Shown here in pieces: positions 38,070 to 47,291 of a stretch of DNA of 64,000 nt. Each line of letters opens with the position of its first letter. The first letter of the stretch is position 1. The notes beneath the pieces were generated by a model that made no database searches, was not told the DNA's origin, and worked only from the letters and a program-made list of their open reading frames with translations. A program made the position numbers and the translations under genes. The stretch comes from Pedobacter sp. N36a. Its GTDB lineage: Bacteria > Bacteroidota > Bacteroidia > Sphingobacteriales > Sphingobacteriaceae. The stretch spans positions 124,001 through 188,000 of the forward strand of contig NZ_JACSZW010000002.1 of the NCBI RefSeq assembly GCF_014472395.1. The letters are read 5' to 3'.

Positions 38070-38456
38070 ATGAACATACAAAATCCAAAAACTACGACCA
38101 TCAAGTTCCGAAAAGTATACCTGTCTGACCTGAAAGCGGTCATCAGTATTTATCATAAGAAAATTGAGGCGCCAATAGCAATGGAATTGACTTCAGACTT
38201 TGGCCTTCCTCTAAGTCTTGCTGTAGATCATAATGAGGTCATCGGCGTTGCATTTGCTTCAATTAATGAGCAGGGAAAAGTGGTGTTAAATGCTCAGGTA
38301 GTACCAACTTTTGAAACTGCTTATGTTGAAGATACCCTGGAGGCGGAAGCAGAAAATATTCTCTATTCCACATTTGAAAATATCAAAAAAGACCATACGC
38401 CATTAAAGCATTCCATCCAGCAACTGGTGGGCTGGCTGAACAAGTGTGCGAATTAA
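38070..38456 (+). CDS. Conserved-looking hypothetical protein, possibly GNAT-like
   Basis: 128 residues without signal peptide or membrane helix. The start (IKFRKVYLSDLKAVISIYHK) resembles the beginning of GNAT acetyltransferases (strand then helix, as in IRKATxxDLxAIxxIY), and VDHNEVIGVAFASINEQGKV could be the following beta strands, but the acetyl-CoA loop (Q/RxxGxG/A) is not present. It may therefore be a degenerate or unrelated small protein. Its gene is divergent from the 23-residue ORF and alone. Confidence 0.55.
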   Translation: MNIQNPKTTTIKFRKVYLSDLKAVISIYHKKIEAPIAMELTSDFGLPLSLAVDHNEVIGVAFASINEQGKVVLNAQVVPTFETAYVEDTLEAEAENILYSTFENIKKDHTPLKHSIQQLVGWLNKCAN

Positions 38457-38584
38457 GATATTATAGGATACAGGTTTGTTTTTTGTAATTTTACAGGGCA
38501 CAGTATGTGCAAGCTAAAAGCCTCCATGATCTAACAGGCTGCAGCATATAAATACAGCCTACAAGAAAAGTTACCGCATAGCAA

Positions 38585-40009
38585 ATGGCTCAAATGAAAA
38601 AGGAATCTTTATACCTTAAAATTGCAAAAGTGATGGAGGAGCAGATTGCAACTGAGACCCTAAAATTAGGGGACAAGCTGCCGTCGATCCGTATGGTTCA
38701 AAAACTCTATAATGTCAGTATAAATACAGCTAAGCAAGCCTATTTAGAACTGGAAAGTAAATCACTGATTGAACCAAGATCTAAATCCGGTTATTTTGTG
38801 AGCAAGGCTTCTATGCGGAAGTTTTCCTTGCCATCTGTAGGTAAAATGAAAAAATCCAATCAGGAAAAGGAGCCCGTAGATCTAATCAGTAAGGTCTTTA
38901 ATACCTTGAATGATAAAGAAATTACCCAGTTTTCGTTGGGTGTTCCTGCGAATAGTATGCTGCCGATTGCAAAATTAAACAAAGGGGTGATCAGTGCCAT
39001 TCGGAGAATGGAAGATGGAGGAACGGCATACGAGCCGGTAGAGGGGAGTACCAACCTGAGAAGAACCCTTGCCAAATGGTCATTTGTATTGGAAGGCAAG
39101 CTGAGCGAGCATGATATCATTACCACATCTGGTGCGATGAATGCGATCTTTAACTGTTTAATGGCGGTGACCAAGCCTGGTGATACCGTTGCTGTGGAAA
39201 GCCCTGTATATTTTGGGATTCACCAGATTATAAAATCGCTGGGCCTAAAAGCGATTGAAATCCCTACGCACCCGGTTACAGGAATAGACTTAGAAGCGGT
39301 GAAGAAAGTACTGCCACGACTAAATGCCTGCTGCTTCATCAGTAATTTCAGCAATCCACTAGGTTGCCTGATGCCCGATGAACACAAAAAGGAACTGGTG
39401 AGGATGCTGACGGAGTATGATATTCCACTGATCGAGGATGATCTTTATGGTAATTTATTCTTCGGTACGGAGCGACCAAAACCCTGTAAATACTATGATG
39501 AAGCTGGTATTGTGATGTGGTGCGGTTCTGTATCTAAAACATTAGCTCCTGGATATCGGGTAGGCTGGGTGGCCCCTGGGAAGTATAAAGAAAAGATCAT
39601 CAGGCAAAAGTTAGTTCAAACGATCTCTACGCCTTCAATGTATCAGGAAGTGATCGCTGATTTCATGGAGCATGGTGGGTATGACCATCATTTGCGTACG
39701 CTGAGAAGTAAACTTTATACCAATTGCCTTAAATATCAGGGGGCAATTGAAGCGTATTTTCCTTACAATACCAAAATATCACAGCCTCAAGGTGGTTTTA
39801 TGCTTTGGCTGGAATTAGATAAGAAAATAGATACGGCTGAATTATTTGACCAGGCGATCAAGCAAAAGATCAGCTTTGCTCCCGGCAGGATGTTCACGCA
39901 ATACCACCAATACAACAACTGTATGCGGTTAAACTTTGCTTTGGACTGGAATGATAAACTCGAGTCCGACATCAAACGCTTAGGTCGATTGGTCAAAGCA
40001 ATCCTCTAA
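38585..40009 (+). CDS. MocR-type GntR regulator with aminotransferase domain
   Basis: 474 residues. N-terminal GntR winged helix (about 10-80): LGDKLPSIRMVQKLYNVSIN, then TAKQAYLELESKSLIEPRSK. The rest is a fold-type I aminotransferase-like domain with GAMNAIFNCL, FISNFSNPLGCLMP, and the PLP-binding lysine in SVSKTLAPGYRVGW (Lys318). MocR regulators sense PLP or amino-acid adducts and control vitamin B6, GABA or transporter genes. The nearest neighbours give no clear target. A second start three codons in is possible. Confidence 0.9.
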   Translation: MAQMKKESLYLKIAKVMEEQIATETLKLGDKLPSIRMVQKLYNVSINTAKQAYLELESKSLIEPRSKSGYFVSKASMRKFSLPSVGKMKKSNQEKEPVDLISKVFNTLNDKEITQFSLGVPANSMLPIAKLNKGVISAIRRMEDGGTAYEPVEGSTNLRRTLAKWSFVLEGKLSEHDIITTSGAMNAIFNCLMAVTKPGDTVAVESPVYFGIHQIIKSLGLKAIEIPTHPVTGIDLEAVKKVLPRLNACCFISNFSNPLGCLMPDEHKKELVRMLTEYDIPLIEDDLYGNLFFGTERPKPCKYYDEAGIVMWCGSVSKTLAPGYRVGWVAPGKYKEKIIRQKLVQTISTPSMYQEVIADFMEHGGYDHHLRTLRSKLYTNCLKYQGAIEAYFPYNTKISQPQGGFMLWLELDKKIDTAELFDQAIKQKISFAPGRMFTQYHQYNNCMRLNFALDWNDKLESDIKRLGRLVKAIL

Positions 40010-40035
40010 AAGCATCAGAAATCAGTCGAATAGAC

Positions 40036-40422
40036 TTATTTTCTAAATCTCTGAGATAGCAGTAAGCAAACTAGTGTACCTGCTGTATAAGCAAGCAGGT
40101 CTGTCCATAGAAAGCCGCGACCCAGCACCAATGCGCCAAAAGTGTTGTTCCTTATCTGGTTGATCCATGGCGCATTGTAGAGCTGACTAAATTCAATCAG
40201 AAAACATATGGATAAGCTGATGAGCCCAATTTTTCGGTAATCTGCATGAATGAGCAGGAATTTGACCATTAAGAATATCATCACTGCATATAATGCGTCA
40301 CCTATGATGGCTGGTATCAGCGTCGTTTTCCTGGAGAGTAGCCCTGCAATGATGACGATAACGATCCATAGGCCGCAGATGAGCCGTCTTTTATAGTTGC
40401 TGTTTTGTAATTTCATACCCAT
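40036..40422 (-). CDS. DUF2809 family membrane protein
   Basis: About 128 residues from the ATG at 40422; the longer frame to 40491 overlaps the upstream gene. Four hydrophobic helices and the family signature: GDALYAVMIFLMVKFLL, IEFSQLYNAPWINQIR, and LGRGFLWTDLLAYTAGTL. DUF2809 proteins are small integral membrane proteins of unknown function; the VanZ family is the only similar-looking group. It follows the pentapeptide-repeat gene after 19 bases and is probably co-transcribed. Confidence 0.75.
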   Translation of the reverse strand: MGMKLQNSNYKRRLICGLWIVIVIIAGLLSRKTTLIPAIIGDALYAVMIFLMVKFLLIHADYRKIGLISLSICFLIEFSQLYNAPWINQIRNNTFGALVLGRGFLWTDLLAYTAGTLVCLLLSQRFRK

Positions 40423-40441
40423 TGTAAAGAACGGTATTTTC

Positions 40442-41035
40442 CTAATGATCGAAGCTAATGTCCAGGTTATACTGATACAGTAACCCCGCAAGGTTCATCG
40501 AAGAAAATTTTGCCTGTTTTACCTTGTTCACTGCAGGATCCAGGCTGAAGTTTCTTGCCGTACGGAAATCTGCTTTTTCCAGGATAGACCTGACAAATGT
40601 GGCTCCTGAAAGGTCACAATTGTGGAATGTACTGGAAGTTAAATCGGCCTCTTCAAAATCAGTTTCTTTAAGTGAGCAATCTGTGAATTTGGTTTTACGC
40701 AGTTTAGTGCCGTAAAATGTAGAGTAATCCAGGTGACATTGCTCAAACTCGAAAGAAAACAAGAACTTATTGCATTTAGAAAAGTCGATGCCCAGCACTT
40801 TGCAGCCGCTGAAAGTAACGTCTTTAAATCCAGTACCCCTGACCACTGTCAGTGAGAAATTACACTGTTTAAACTGACAATCCATAAAGTCATTGCGACT
40901 TAAATCACTTTTCGAGAAGTCACAGTTTACAAACTCACATCGTATAAATTCTCTGTTCTCTAATCGTTTCTCTGCATAATTGATGGCAGTAAATGTTTTG
41001 TCCTCATGGACGATAGCTTCATTTGAATCGTTCAT
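40442..41035 (-). CDS. Pentapeptide repeat protein
   Basis: 197 residues made of A(D/N)LXX-type repeats with strong C/F at every fifth position: CDFSKSDLSRNDFMDCQFKQ, TKFTDCSLKETDFEEADLTS, and so on. Such proteins fold as right-handed quadrilateral beta helices that can mimic DNA; the Qnr and MfpA members protect DNA gyrase from quinolones. The length is close to Qnr (about 218) but I see no Qnr-specific loops, so function is left open. It sits between a TetR gene (25 bases away) and a DUF2809 gene on the same strand. Confidence 0.8.
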   Translation of the reverse strand: MNDSNEAIVHEDKTFTAINYAEKRLENREFIRCEFVNCDFSKSDLSRNDFMDCQFKQCNFSLTVVRGTGFKDVTFSGCKVLGIDFSKCNKFLFSFEFEQCHLDYSTFYGTKLRKTKFTDCSLKETDFEEADLTSSTFHNCDLSGATFVRSILEKADFRTARNFSLDPAVNKVKQAKFSSMNLAGLLYQYNLDISFDH

Positions 41036-41060
41036 CTTGTGTTGATAATGGGGGCTGTGT

Positions 41061-41609
41061 TTACAGCTGGGCTAATTTATCTATGATTTGGTGTTTCTTC
41101 TGCTCGCTGATGTTGTAAAAGCCAAGGTTATCCGCGTACCACAAGCCATCAGTCACTAACATAATGATCAGGTTGTTGAGCGCTAAGTCTTCCGCATTGC
41201 CTCCGGAAATATGCGCTTCAAAAGAATCCTGCCACATTTTTTTGTATTTGTCGTTGAACAGCGCGGCCTTTAAGATCACTTTCATCGTTCTTCTATAATG
41301 AAGATCATTACTCTTCTTGACCACGAAACGAAGAAATGCCATAGCTGGAAGTTCATCATTAGTGCTTTTTTTTGTTTCCGAAAGCCAGTCTGTCAATTCC
41401 AGAAGACTCAGTTTTACCAGTTCTTCCAGCAACTCTTCCTTATTGCGGAAATGATGTATAATGCCTCCTTTACTCAATCCTGTTAGATCAGCAATGGCTT
41501 GGAAAGTCACCTGATTCCAGTCGGCGCCTGCGCCAATTTGGGCAGCAGTCTCCAGGATCAGCTGTCGGTTCAGCTCAGGCTCTTTCTTTCTTTTATAAGG
41601 GTTATCCAT
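41061..41609 (-). CDS. TetR family transcriptional regulator
   Basis: 182 residues. Helix-turn-helix with TFQAIADLTGLSKGGIIHHF and the following RNKEELLEELV helix, the classic TetR DNA-binding domain; C-terminal helical ligand domain. It heads the minus-strand trio TetR / pentapeptide repeat / DUF2809 and may regulate it. The start at 41609 fits: the preceding 90 bases separate it from the divergent 86-residue gene at 41700. Confidence 0.85.
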   Translation of the reverse strand: MDNPYKRKKEPELNRQLILETAAQIGAGADWNQVTFQAIADLTGLSKGGIIHHFRNKEELLEELVKLSLLELTDWLSETKKSTNDELPAMAFLRFVVKKSNDLHYRRTMKVILKAALFNDKYKKMWQDSFEAHISGGNAEDLALNNLIIMLVTDGLWYADNLGFYNISEQKKHQIIDKLAQL

Positions 41610-41699
41610 TCAGCAAAGATACCGAACAGTTGGTTTGTTTACAAATTATTTAATACATTTGACACACCTACAGGGCAGTATATTATAAAAATCAGAAAT

Positions 41700-41960
41700 A
41701 TGTCTAGCTACATTATCATCTTATCCAGTACCATTGACAGCCCAGTTGATCTGCAAAATATTGAGCAGGTGATCACAGGTTTTTCGGAAGTATTATCCTG
41801 GTCTGTGGATCTTGAAGACTGTGATAAAATATTGCGCCTGTCTTGTACCAGGGACATTGGCGCTGAATTAATGAACGTGTTTAGCCAGGCATCAGTAAAT
41901 GCGGCACTGTTGGAAGTTTTTGACGAACAGGGGAGGTCTATTACTGCAGAAGTTAGTTAG
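41700..41960 (+). CDS. Small hypothetical protein (86 residues)
   Basis: From the ATG at 41700: a beta-alpha-beta-like sequence, SSYIIILSSTIDSPVDLQNI, then VITGFSEVLSWSVDLEDCDK, and a C-terminal VFSQASVNAALLEVF. No signal peptide, no membrane helix. The pattern resembles short HMA/ACT-like ferredoxin folds often found in Bacteroidota near TetR regulators, but lacks CxxC. Divergent from the TetR gene. Not recognised. Confidence 0.6.
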   Translation: MSSYIIILSSTIDSPVDLQNIEQVITGFSEVLSWSVDLEDCDKILRLSCTRDIGAELMNVFSQASVNAALLEVFDEQGRSITAEVS

Positions 41961-41978
41961 TCATGCGAAGCCATCAGT

Positions 41979-42530
41979 TTAAGCATGCTTCTCCATCAAC
42001 TCTTTGGCTACGTTTTTAATAAACAAGTAATTTATCGTTCCACCAATTACTCCGCCTACTACCGGTATCAAACGGCGACTGACTTTGGAGCCTAAGCTCA
42101 TGAAAATCTTCTCTGCCACTTCTTCCATAATGTTTTTACTCAATACCAATTTGGTATCGGCTTTCACAGAGGAAGCTACAATCTTGAAAAAGTCTTCAAA
42201 ACTGATCTTAGATTTTCCGGTATGGTGATAGGATATCGCTAATGTGACGCGAAATTGCTGGGTGATAATGTTGATCATATCCACTGGAGTTCCAATCAGC
42301 ATGGTACTGATACCGCCTACTCCGGTAATTAATCCAGAGCCTGCCGCCAAATACGCGCATTGATTGATAAACTTATCGATGCCAAGCGTGTCCACACCTT
42401 TTTTTATGTTTAACTGATCTATCCTACTGAAAATCTGCTTAAAACCTCCTGTGGCTAGGTTGCTTAAACCTTGTCCTACATCTTTCTTTACTTTTTTAAA
42501 GTTAATCCGCTTAATCGAGGGTAAGTTCAT
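41979..42530 (-). CDS. EcsC-like membrane-associated protein
   Basis: About 183 residues from the ATG at 42530, preferred to 42554 because the first eight residues of the longer frame carry no similarity. A central glycine-rich hydrophobic segment (CAYLAAGSGLITGVGGISTM, then LIGTPVDMINIITQQFRV) and a second one near the C-terminus (RRLIPVVGGVIGGTINYLF). This is the EcsC family layout; EcsC is a poorly understood membrane-linked partner of ABC transporter EcsAB. Function here unknown. Confidence 0.65.
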   Translation of the reverse strand: MNLPSIKRINFKKVKKDVGQGLSNLATGGFKQIFSRIDQLNIKKGVDTLGIDKFINQCAYLAAGSGLITGVGGISTMLIGTPVDMINIITQQFRVTLAISYHHTGKSKISFEDFFKIVASSVKADTKLVLSKNIMEEVAEKIFMSLGSKVSRRLIPVVGGVIGGTINYLFIKNVAKELMEKHA

Positions 42531-42566
42531 AGTTATTAATTTGATAAATAACACTGTACTACTTTC

Positions 42567-42978
42567 ATGCCAGAGCTGAAATGTCGGGTCTATTATTTAT
42601 CTAACCCATTACTTATCTTTTTTAGTGAGGAGCGTACCATTGGAAGCTATACTTTTACCATCAACAACCTGCTTTTATTCATGACCATCATGGCCACCTC
42701 AGTCATCATCTCTAAAGTAGTATCTTTTTTTGTGGCGGATCGTGAGGTGGCAAATCATAAATTAGGTCGTCAGGGAATAGGCAGCTGGCTACTGCTGGTA
42801 CGTATTTCGATCTTGTGTATCGGCTTTTTTTTAGGGGTTGCCGCGGCAGGAATACCGGTAGACCGGATTACTATTGTTTTATGGGCATTAGGTGTAGGAA
42901 TTGGCTTTGGCCTTCCCATTTGCTCAGCAGGAAATTTTCATTCGAAATTTTGATCAAAACACGGAGAAGGAAGGATAA
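42567..42978 (+). pseudogene. MscS channel remnant with internal deletion
   Basis: Starts within the family at EERTIGSYTFTINNLLLF, continues through two membrane helices and reaches the pore-helix start (ITIVLWALGVGIGFGL). There the beta domain is deleted: in a shifted frame the sequence goes directly to FPFAQQEIFIRNFDQ and a TAA at 42976-42978, the usual last strand of MscS proteins (IPFPQxxVxIR). The N-terminal periplasmic part of relatives such as the channel at 4478 is also absent. It is similar to, but not a copy of, that channel. Confidence 0.7.
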
Positions 42979-43063
42979 GTCCTGTAAAATCAGGATTTTT
43001 TTACATGAAATTGTTACCGGTTTTTTCTTTTTTAGGAGCAAAGAAACCAATACATTTGCGGAG

Positions 43064-43444
43064 TTGAAGAAGCACGTATCCATATTTGTAACTATAGTCC
43101 TCCTCATTTTTTCTACCGGATTGCAGGAATTAATCAAACTGCCCTTACTTTTTCAACACTACTTTGAGCACAAGGCTTTAAATGAGGATATTAGCTTTTC
43201 TGTGTATCTTTTTGACCATTACAATTCTATTCCCCATACGGATAACGACGAAGACCGTGACAATCAATTGCCCTTTAAATCGATTGATAAAAACTCCATT
43301 TTAACTAGCCCGGCAACTCCGCCATTCCACAAATACACCATAAAAGCATTTAGTGCTTTATTAAAATTAAATCCGGTGATCTATCACGATGACCATATTC
43401 CTTATGCCTACCTGGATACCATCTGGCAACCACCAAAAGTTTGA
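43064..43444 (+). CDS. Small exported/periplasmic protein preceding the RND pump
   Basis: About 126 residues from a TTG at 43064; no ATG exists in the first half. One N-terminal hydrophobic helix (HVSIFVTIVLLIFSTGLQEL) serves as a signal or anchor, followed by a charged region rich in Asp and His (HTDNDEDRDNQLPFK, YHDDHIPYAYLDTIW) that could bind metals. Similar short proteins lie directly before CzcA-type pump genes in many Bacteroidota. A TACATTTG (-7-like) at 43051-43058 is just ahead of the start. Start uncertain, role unproven. Confidence 0.6.
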   Translation: MKKHVSIFVTIVLLIFSTGLQELIKLPLLFQHYFEHKALNEDISFSVYLFDHYNSIPHTDNDEDRDNQLPFKSIDKNSILTSPATPPFHKYTIKAFSALLKLNPVIYHDDHIPYAYLDTIWQPPKV

Positions 43445-43523
43445 TTTATGCTACTAAGCCAGAGAAATAACCTCTTGGTTTAGCTTTTATTGTTAGAAGA
43501 ATAAATTATAATACAATCTTTTT

Positions 43524-46500
43524 ATGTTGAATAAAATCATTGGGTTTTCTGTAAAGAATAAACTCATAGTGGCGCTATTTACTATTGCGCTGGTTATCTA
43601 CGGTATTTTTGAATTGACAAAACTGCCAGTAGATGCAGTACCTGATATTACGAATAATCAGGTGCAGATCATCACCACAGCGCCTTCTTATGGCGCAACA
43701 GATATTGAAAGGCTGGTTACTTTTCCGGTAGAACAGGCGAGTAGCAATATCGCAGGGATTAAGGAAATCCGAAGTTACAGTCGTTTCGGACTTTCCCTGG
43801 TTACCTTAGTTTTTAATGATGATGTAGATGTTTATTGGGCTCGTCAACAAGTTTCAGAACGTTTGCTGACCGTGCAGGCTAGTATTCCTGATGGAATTGG
43901 AAAGCCGGAAATGGGACCTATTTCTACCGGACTCGGAGAGATTTACCAATATGTATTGAAGCCCAAAAAGGGCTATGAAAGCAAATACGACATTACCGAA
44001 CTGCGTACCCTTCAGGATTGGATGGTGAGGCGACAGTTGTTAGGCGTAAAAGGCGTAGCTGAAGTGAGCAGTTTTGGAGGTAAACTGAAGCAATATGAGG
44101 TGGCCATCAATCCTAATAAACTACAGGCACATGGGATTACCATTGCTGATGTGTTTAATGCGTTAGAAAGCAACAACCAGAATACCGGTGGTTCCTATAT
44201 AGAAAAGCAGTCGTCCGTAAGCTATATCAGAAGTGAAGGATTGATCGAAAATAAAGACGACATCGAGAATGTAGTCATCAAAAACAAGAATAACAATGTG
44301 CCTTTATTGGTTCGCGATGTTGCCGAAGTAAAAATCGGTTCAGCAACCAGATATGGTGCTTTAATCTATAATGATGAAGGTGAGGTTTCCGGCGGAATTG
44401 TCATGATGCTGAAAGGCGCCAACAGTAATGTAGTGATCGAGAGCATCAAAGCGAAAATTTCGGAGATTCAAAAGTCCTTACCAGAAGGAGTAGTCATAGA
44501 ACCATTCCTGGATCGTACAGATATGGTGAGCAATGCGATTGATACGGTAAAAACGAACCTGATGGAAGGGGCATTGATCGTGATCTTTGTATTGGTTTTG
44601 TTCTTAGGAAATGTGCGTGCAGGGCTATTGGTGGCCTCTGTGATTCCATTGTCCATGCTTTTTGCCATCATCATGATGAATTTGTTTGGCGTAAGCGGCA
44701 ACCTGATGAGCCTTGGCGCGCTGGATTTTGGGTTGATTGTAGATGGTGCGGTGATTATTGTGGAAGCAGTGATGCACCAGCTAACTCATAGCAAGAAATT
44801 TGCCGGACTAAGAACCTTATCCCAGCAGGAAATGGATAAAGAAGTGAAAAGTGCTTCTTCTAAAATGATGAACAGTGCGGTATTCGGGCAGATCATCATT
44901 CTGATTGTGTACCTGCCGATTTTCAGCTTACAGGGGATTGAAGGAAAGATGTTTAAGCCAATGGCACAAACGGTCGCTTTTGCATTGTTGGGGGCCTTTA
45001 TTCTGTCGCTAACCTATATTCCTATGGTGAGCAGTGTGTTTTTAAGCAAAAAAATCAGCGATAAAAAGAACTTCTCTGATCGCCTTATGGCAAGTATAGA
45101 AGCGGGTTATAGTAAAATATTGACTAAGGCATTGGCGATTCCAAAACTGATACTGAGTGTAGTGGTCCTCCTGTTCGTGTTTGCAGTGTTTTTATTGACA
45201 AGACTAGGCGGCGAGTTTATCCCTTCTATTGAAGAAGGAGATTATGCGGTAGAAACCCGGGTTCTTTCTGGAAGCAGTTTAAACACTACCATTGAAAATG
45301 TACAAAAAGTATCTGCGATTCTCAAATCCAGGTTTCCGGAAGTAAAAAACATCGTGACTAAAATAGGCAGCAGTGAAGTGCCTACAGAGCCGCTGCCAAT
45401 GGATATGGGCGATATGATCATCAACCTGAAGAAGAAAAGTGAATGGACTTCTGCGAATTCCTTTGATGAGCTGTCGGAGAAAATGAGCAAAGCAGCGTCG
45501 GAGGTTCCAGGGGTAACCACGAGTTTCCAGTTTCCTGTTCAGATGCGTTTTAATGAACTGATGACGGGGGCCAGGCAAGATGTAGTGTGTAAGATTTATG
45601 GCGAGAACCTGGATACTTTGAGTGTGTACGCTAAGAAATTGGGGAATATTGTGAGAAGTGTAGAAGGGACTACGGAGCATTATGTAGAACAGATCAGCGG
45701 AACTCCTCAAATCGTGATTAAATACAACAGGCCGGCAATTGCGCAATATGGATTGAACATTTCTGACATCAATAGAAACATCAATGCGGCTTTTGCAGGA
45801 CAAAGTACCGGTTTGGTTTTCGAAGGCGAGAAGCGTTTTGAGTTGGTGGTTCGGCTGGATAATGACAATAGGAAAGACCTGGCCGATGTGCAGCAGCTGC
45901 TGATTCCAACACCGGCAGGAAACCAGATTCCATTGAGTCAGGTGGCCACTGTAGCACTAGTGGATAGCCCAAGTCAGATACAAAGAGAAAACACGCAGAG
46001 AAGGGTGTTGGTAGGCTTTAACGTAAACGGACGCGATGTAGAAAGCATCGTGAATGAGCTGCAGGAAAAAGTTGAGCAGCAGATCAAATTGCCAGCGGGT
46101 TATACGGTAGCTTATGGAGGATCTTTTGAAAACCTGAATGAGGCCAAATCACGTTTGTCAGTAGCAGTTCCGGTTTCCCTGATCCTGATTTTCCTATTGT
46201 TATACTTTGCTTTTGACTCAATAAAATATGGACTATTGATCTATACAGCCATTCCATTATCGGCAATTGGCGGGATTTTTCTGCTGGCAATGAGAGGTAT
46301 GACTTTCAGTATCAGCGCAGGAGTAGGCTTTATCGCCTTATTTGGCATAGCGGTGTTAAATGGAATTGTATTGGTTGCAGAGTTCAACCGCATTAAAAAA
46401 TCAGGGGAAACAGATATGAAAAATGTAGTGATGCAGGGCACGATGACCAGATTAAGACCGGTATTGATGACTGCTTTTGTAGCTTCTTTGGGCTTCTTGC

Positions 46501-47291
46501 CAATGGCATTGAGTAATGGCGCCGGTGCTTCTGTACAAAGACCACTGGCTACAGTAGTGATCGGAGGATTGATGATTGCCACATTGCTGACACTCTTTGT
46601 GCTGCCGATCTTATATGTTGCTGTAGAAAAAGGGATTAAGCCTGGTAAGCATAGCAAAACTGTAGTTACGGTGATCCTGCTGTTTTTTGCTTTCAGCCCT
46701 GCGATTGCACAAAAGCCAATTGGCTTGCAGGAGGCATTGGATAGTGCTGCAGCTGGAAATATGCTGTTGAAAGGCCAAAAGCTAAGGGCTGATCAAGCCA
46801 GGTTGCTGATTAAGACAGGGCTGGATATTCCTCAAACTAATCTGTCAGCTCAATATGGAAAGTTCAATAGTGCTTTAATTGATAATTCAGTTGGATGGAG
46901 TCAAAGTTTCAGCTTGCCAGCGGTTTATGGGCGACAAAAGCAAAGGTTAACGGAAGAGTGGAAGCTGAAATTGCTAGAGGTGGATTTAAAGCAGTCGGAG
47001 CTGAGAAAGATGACTACCTCCATGTTTTATGAACTCTTAGTAATTGCAGAGAAACAAGCCTTGTTGAAATCTATGGACAGTACTTATCGGGAGTTTCTTC
47101 GGATTGCTGCATTGAGGTTCAAAGCTGGAGAAACCAATATGCTGGAGAAGGCAAGTGCTGAAAATCAATTGACACAAATCAGCAGACAGCAGAAAGAGCT
47201 GCAAAAGGAGTTTAGTTTCCTCCAGCAGCAATTCCTTTTGCTGATCAATGCAGGCGAAATGCGATTGCCCCAAGCTGCCGCTTTTAAATAG
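43524..47291 (+). CDS. CzcA/CusA family heavy-metal RND efflux pump, fused TolC-like domain cut short by in-frame TAG
   Basis: 1255 residues. Residues 1 to about 1035 are a complete heavy-metal RND pump: first helix IIGFSVKNKLIVALFTIALV, periplasmic loops, and a second helix bundle containing LDFGLIVDGAVIIVEAV with the acidic proton-relay residues. From about 1045 a second signal-like segment (TVVTVILLFFAFSPAIAQ) starts a TolC-like domain (GLQEALDSAAAGNMLLKGQK). The frame meets a TAG at 47289-47291; the same frame continues to 47855 in the feature below. Uninterrupted fusions of this kind are about 1440 residues. The pump part should be functional; the outer-membrane part would be truncated. 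Confidence 0.9.
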   Translation: MLNKIIGFSVKNKLIVALFTIALVIYGIFELTKLPVDAVPDITNNQVQIITTAPSYGATDIERLVTFPVEQASSNIAGIKEIRSYSRFGLSLVTLVFNDDVDVYWARQQVSERLLTVQASIPDGIGKPEMGPISTGLGEIYQYVLKPKKGYESKYDITELRTLQDWMVRRQLLGVKGVAEVSSFGGKLKQYEVAINPNKLQAHGITIADVFNALESNNQNTGGSYIEKQSSVSYIRSEGLIENKDDIENVVIKNKNNNVPLLVRDVAEVKIGSATRYGALIYNDEGEVSGGIVMMLKGANSNVVIESIKAKISEIQKSLPEGVVIEPFLDRTDMVSNAIDTVKTNLMEGALIVIFVLVLFLGNVRAGLLVASVIPLSMLFAIIMMNLFGVSGNLMSLGALDFGLIVDGAVIIVEAVMHQLTHSKKFAGLRTLSQQEMDKEVKSASSKMMNSAVFGQIIILIVYLPIFSLQGIEGKMFKPMAQTVAFALLGAFILSLTYIPMVSSVFLSKKISDKKNFSDRLMASIEAGYSKILTKALAIPKLILSVVVLLFVFAVFLLTRLGGEFIPSIEEGDYAVETRVLSGSSLNTTIENVQKVSAILKSRFPEVKNIVTKIGSSEVPTEPLPMDMGDMIINLKKKSEWTSANSFDELSEKMSKAASEVPGVTTSFQFPVQMRFNELMTGARQDVVCKIYGENLDTLSVYAKKLGNIVRSVEGTTEHYVEQISGTPQIVIKYNRPAIAQYGLNISDINRNINAAFAGQSTGLVFEGEKRFELVVRLDNDNRKDLADVQQLLIPTPAGNQIPLSQVATVALVDSPSQIQRENTQRRVLVGFNVNGRDVESIVNELQEKVEQQIKLPAGYTVAYGGSFENLNEAKSRLSVAVPVSLILIFLLLYFAFDSIKYGLLIYTAIPLSAIGGIFLLAMRGMTFSISAGVGFIALFGIAVLNGIVLVAEFNRIKKSGETDMKNVVMQGTMTRLRPVLMTAFVASLGFLPMALSNGAGASVQRPLATVVIGGLMIATLLTLFVLPILYVAVEKGIKPGKHSKTVVTVILLFFAFSPAIAQKPIGLQEALDSAAAGNMLLKGQKLRADQARLLIKTGLDIPQTNLSAQYGKFNSALIDNSVGWSQSFSLPAVYGRQKQRLTEEWKLKLLEVDLKQSELRKMTTSMFYELLVIAEKQALLKSMDSTYREFLRIAALRFKAGETNMLEKASAENQLTQISRQQKELQKEFSFLQQQFLLLINAGEMRLPQAAAFK

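Noticed and set aside
40442..41035. Quinolone-resistance protein Qnr
   Set aside because: Pentapeptide repeats alone do not show gyrase protection; Qnr-specific loops not seen.
45279..45803. 174-residue frame antisense to the RND pump
   Set aside because: Shadow of the pump gene; no start signal, no homology pattern.
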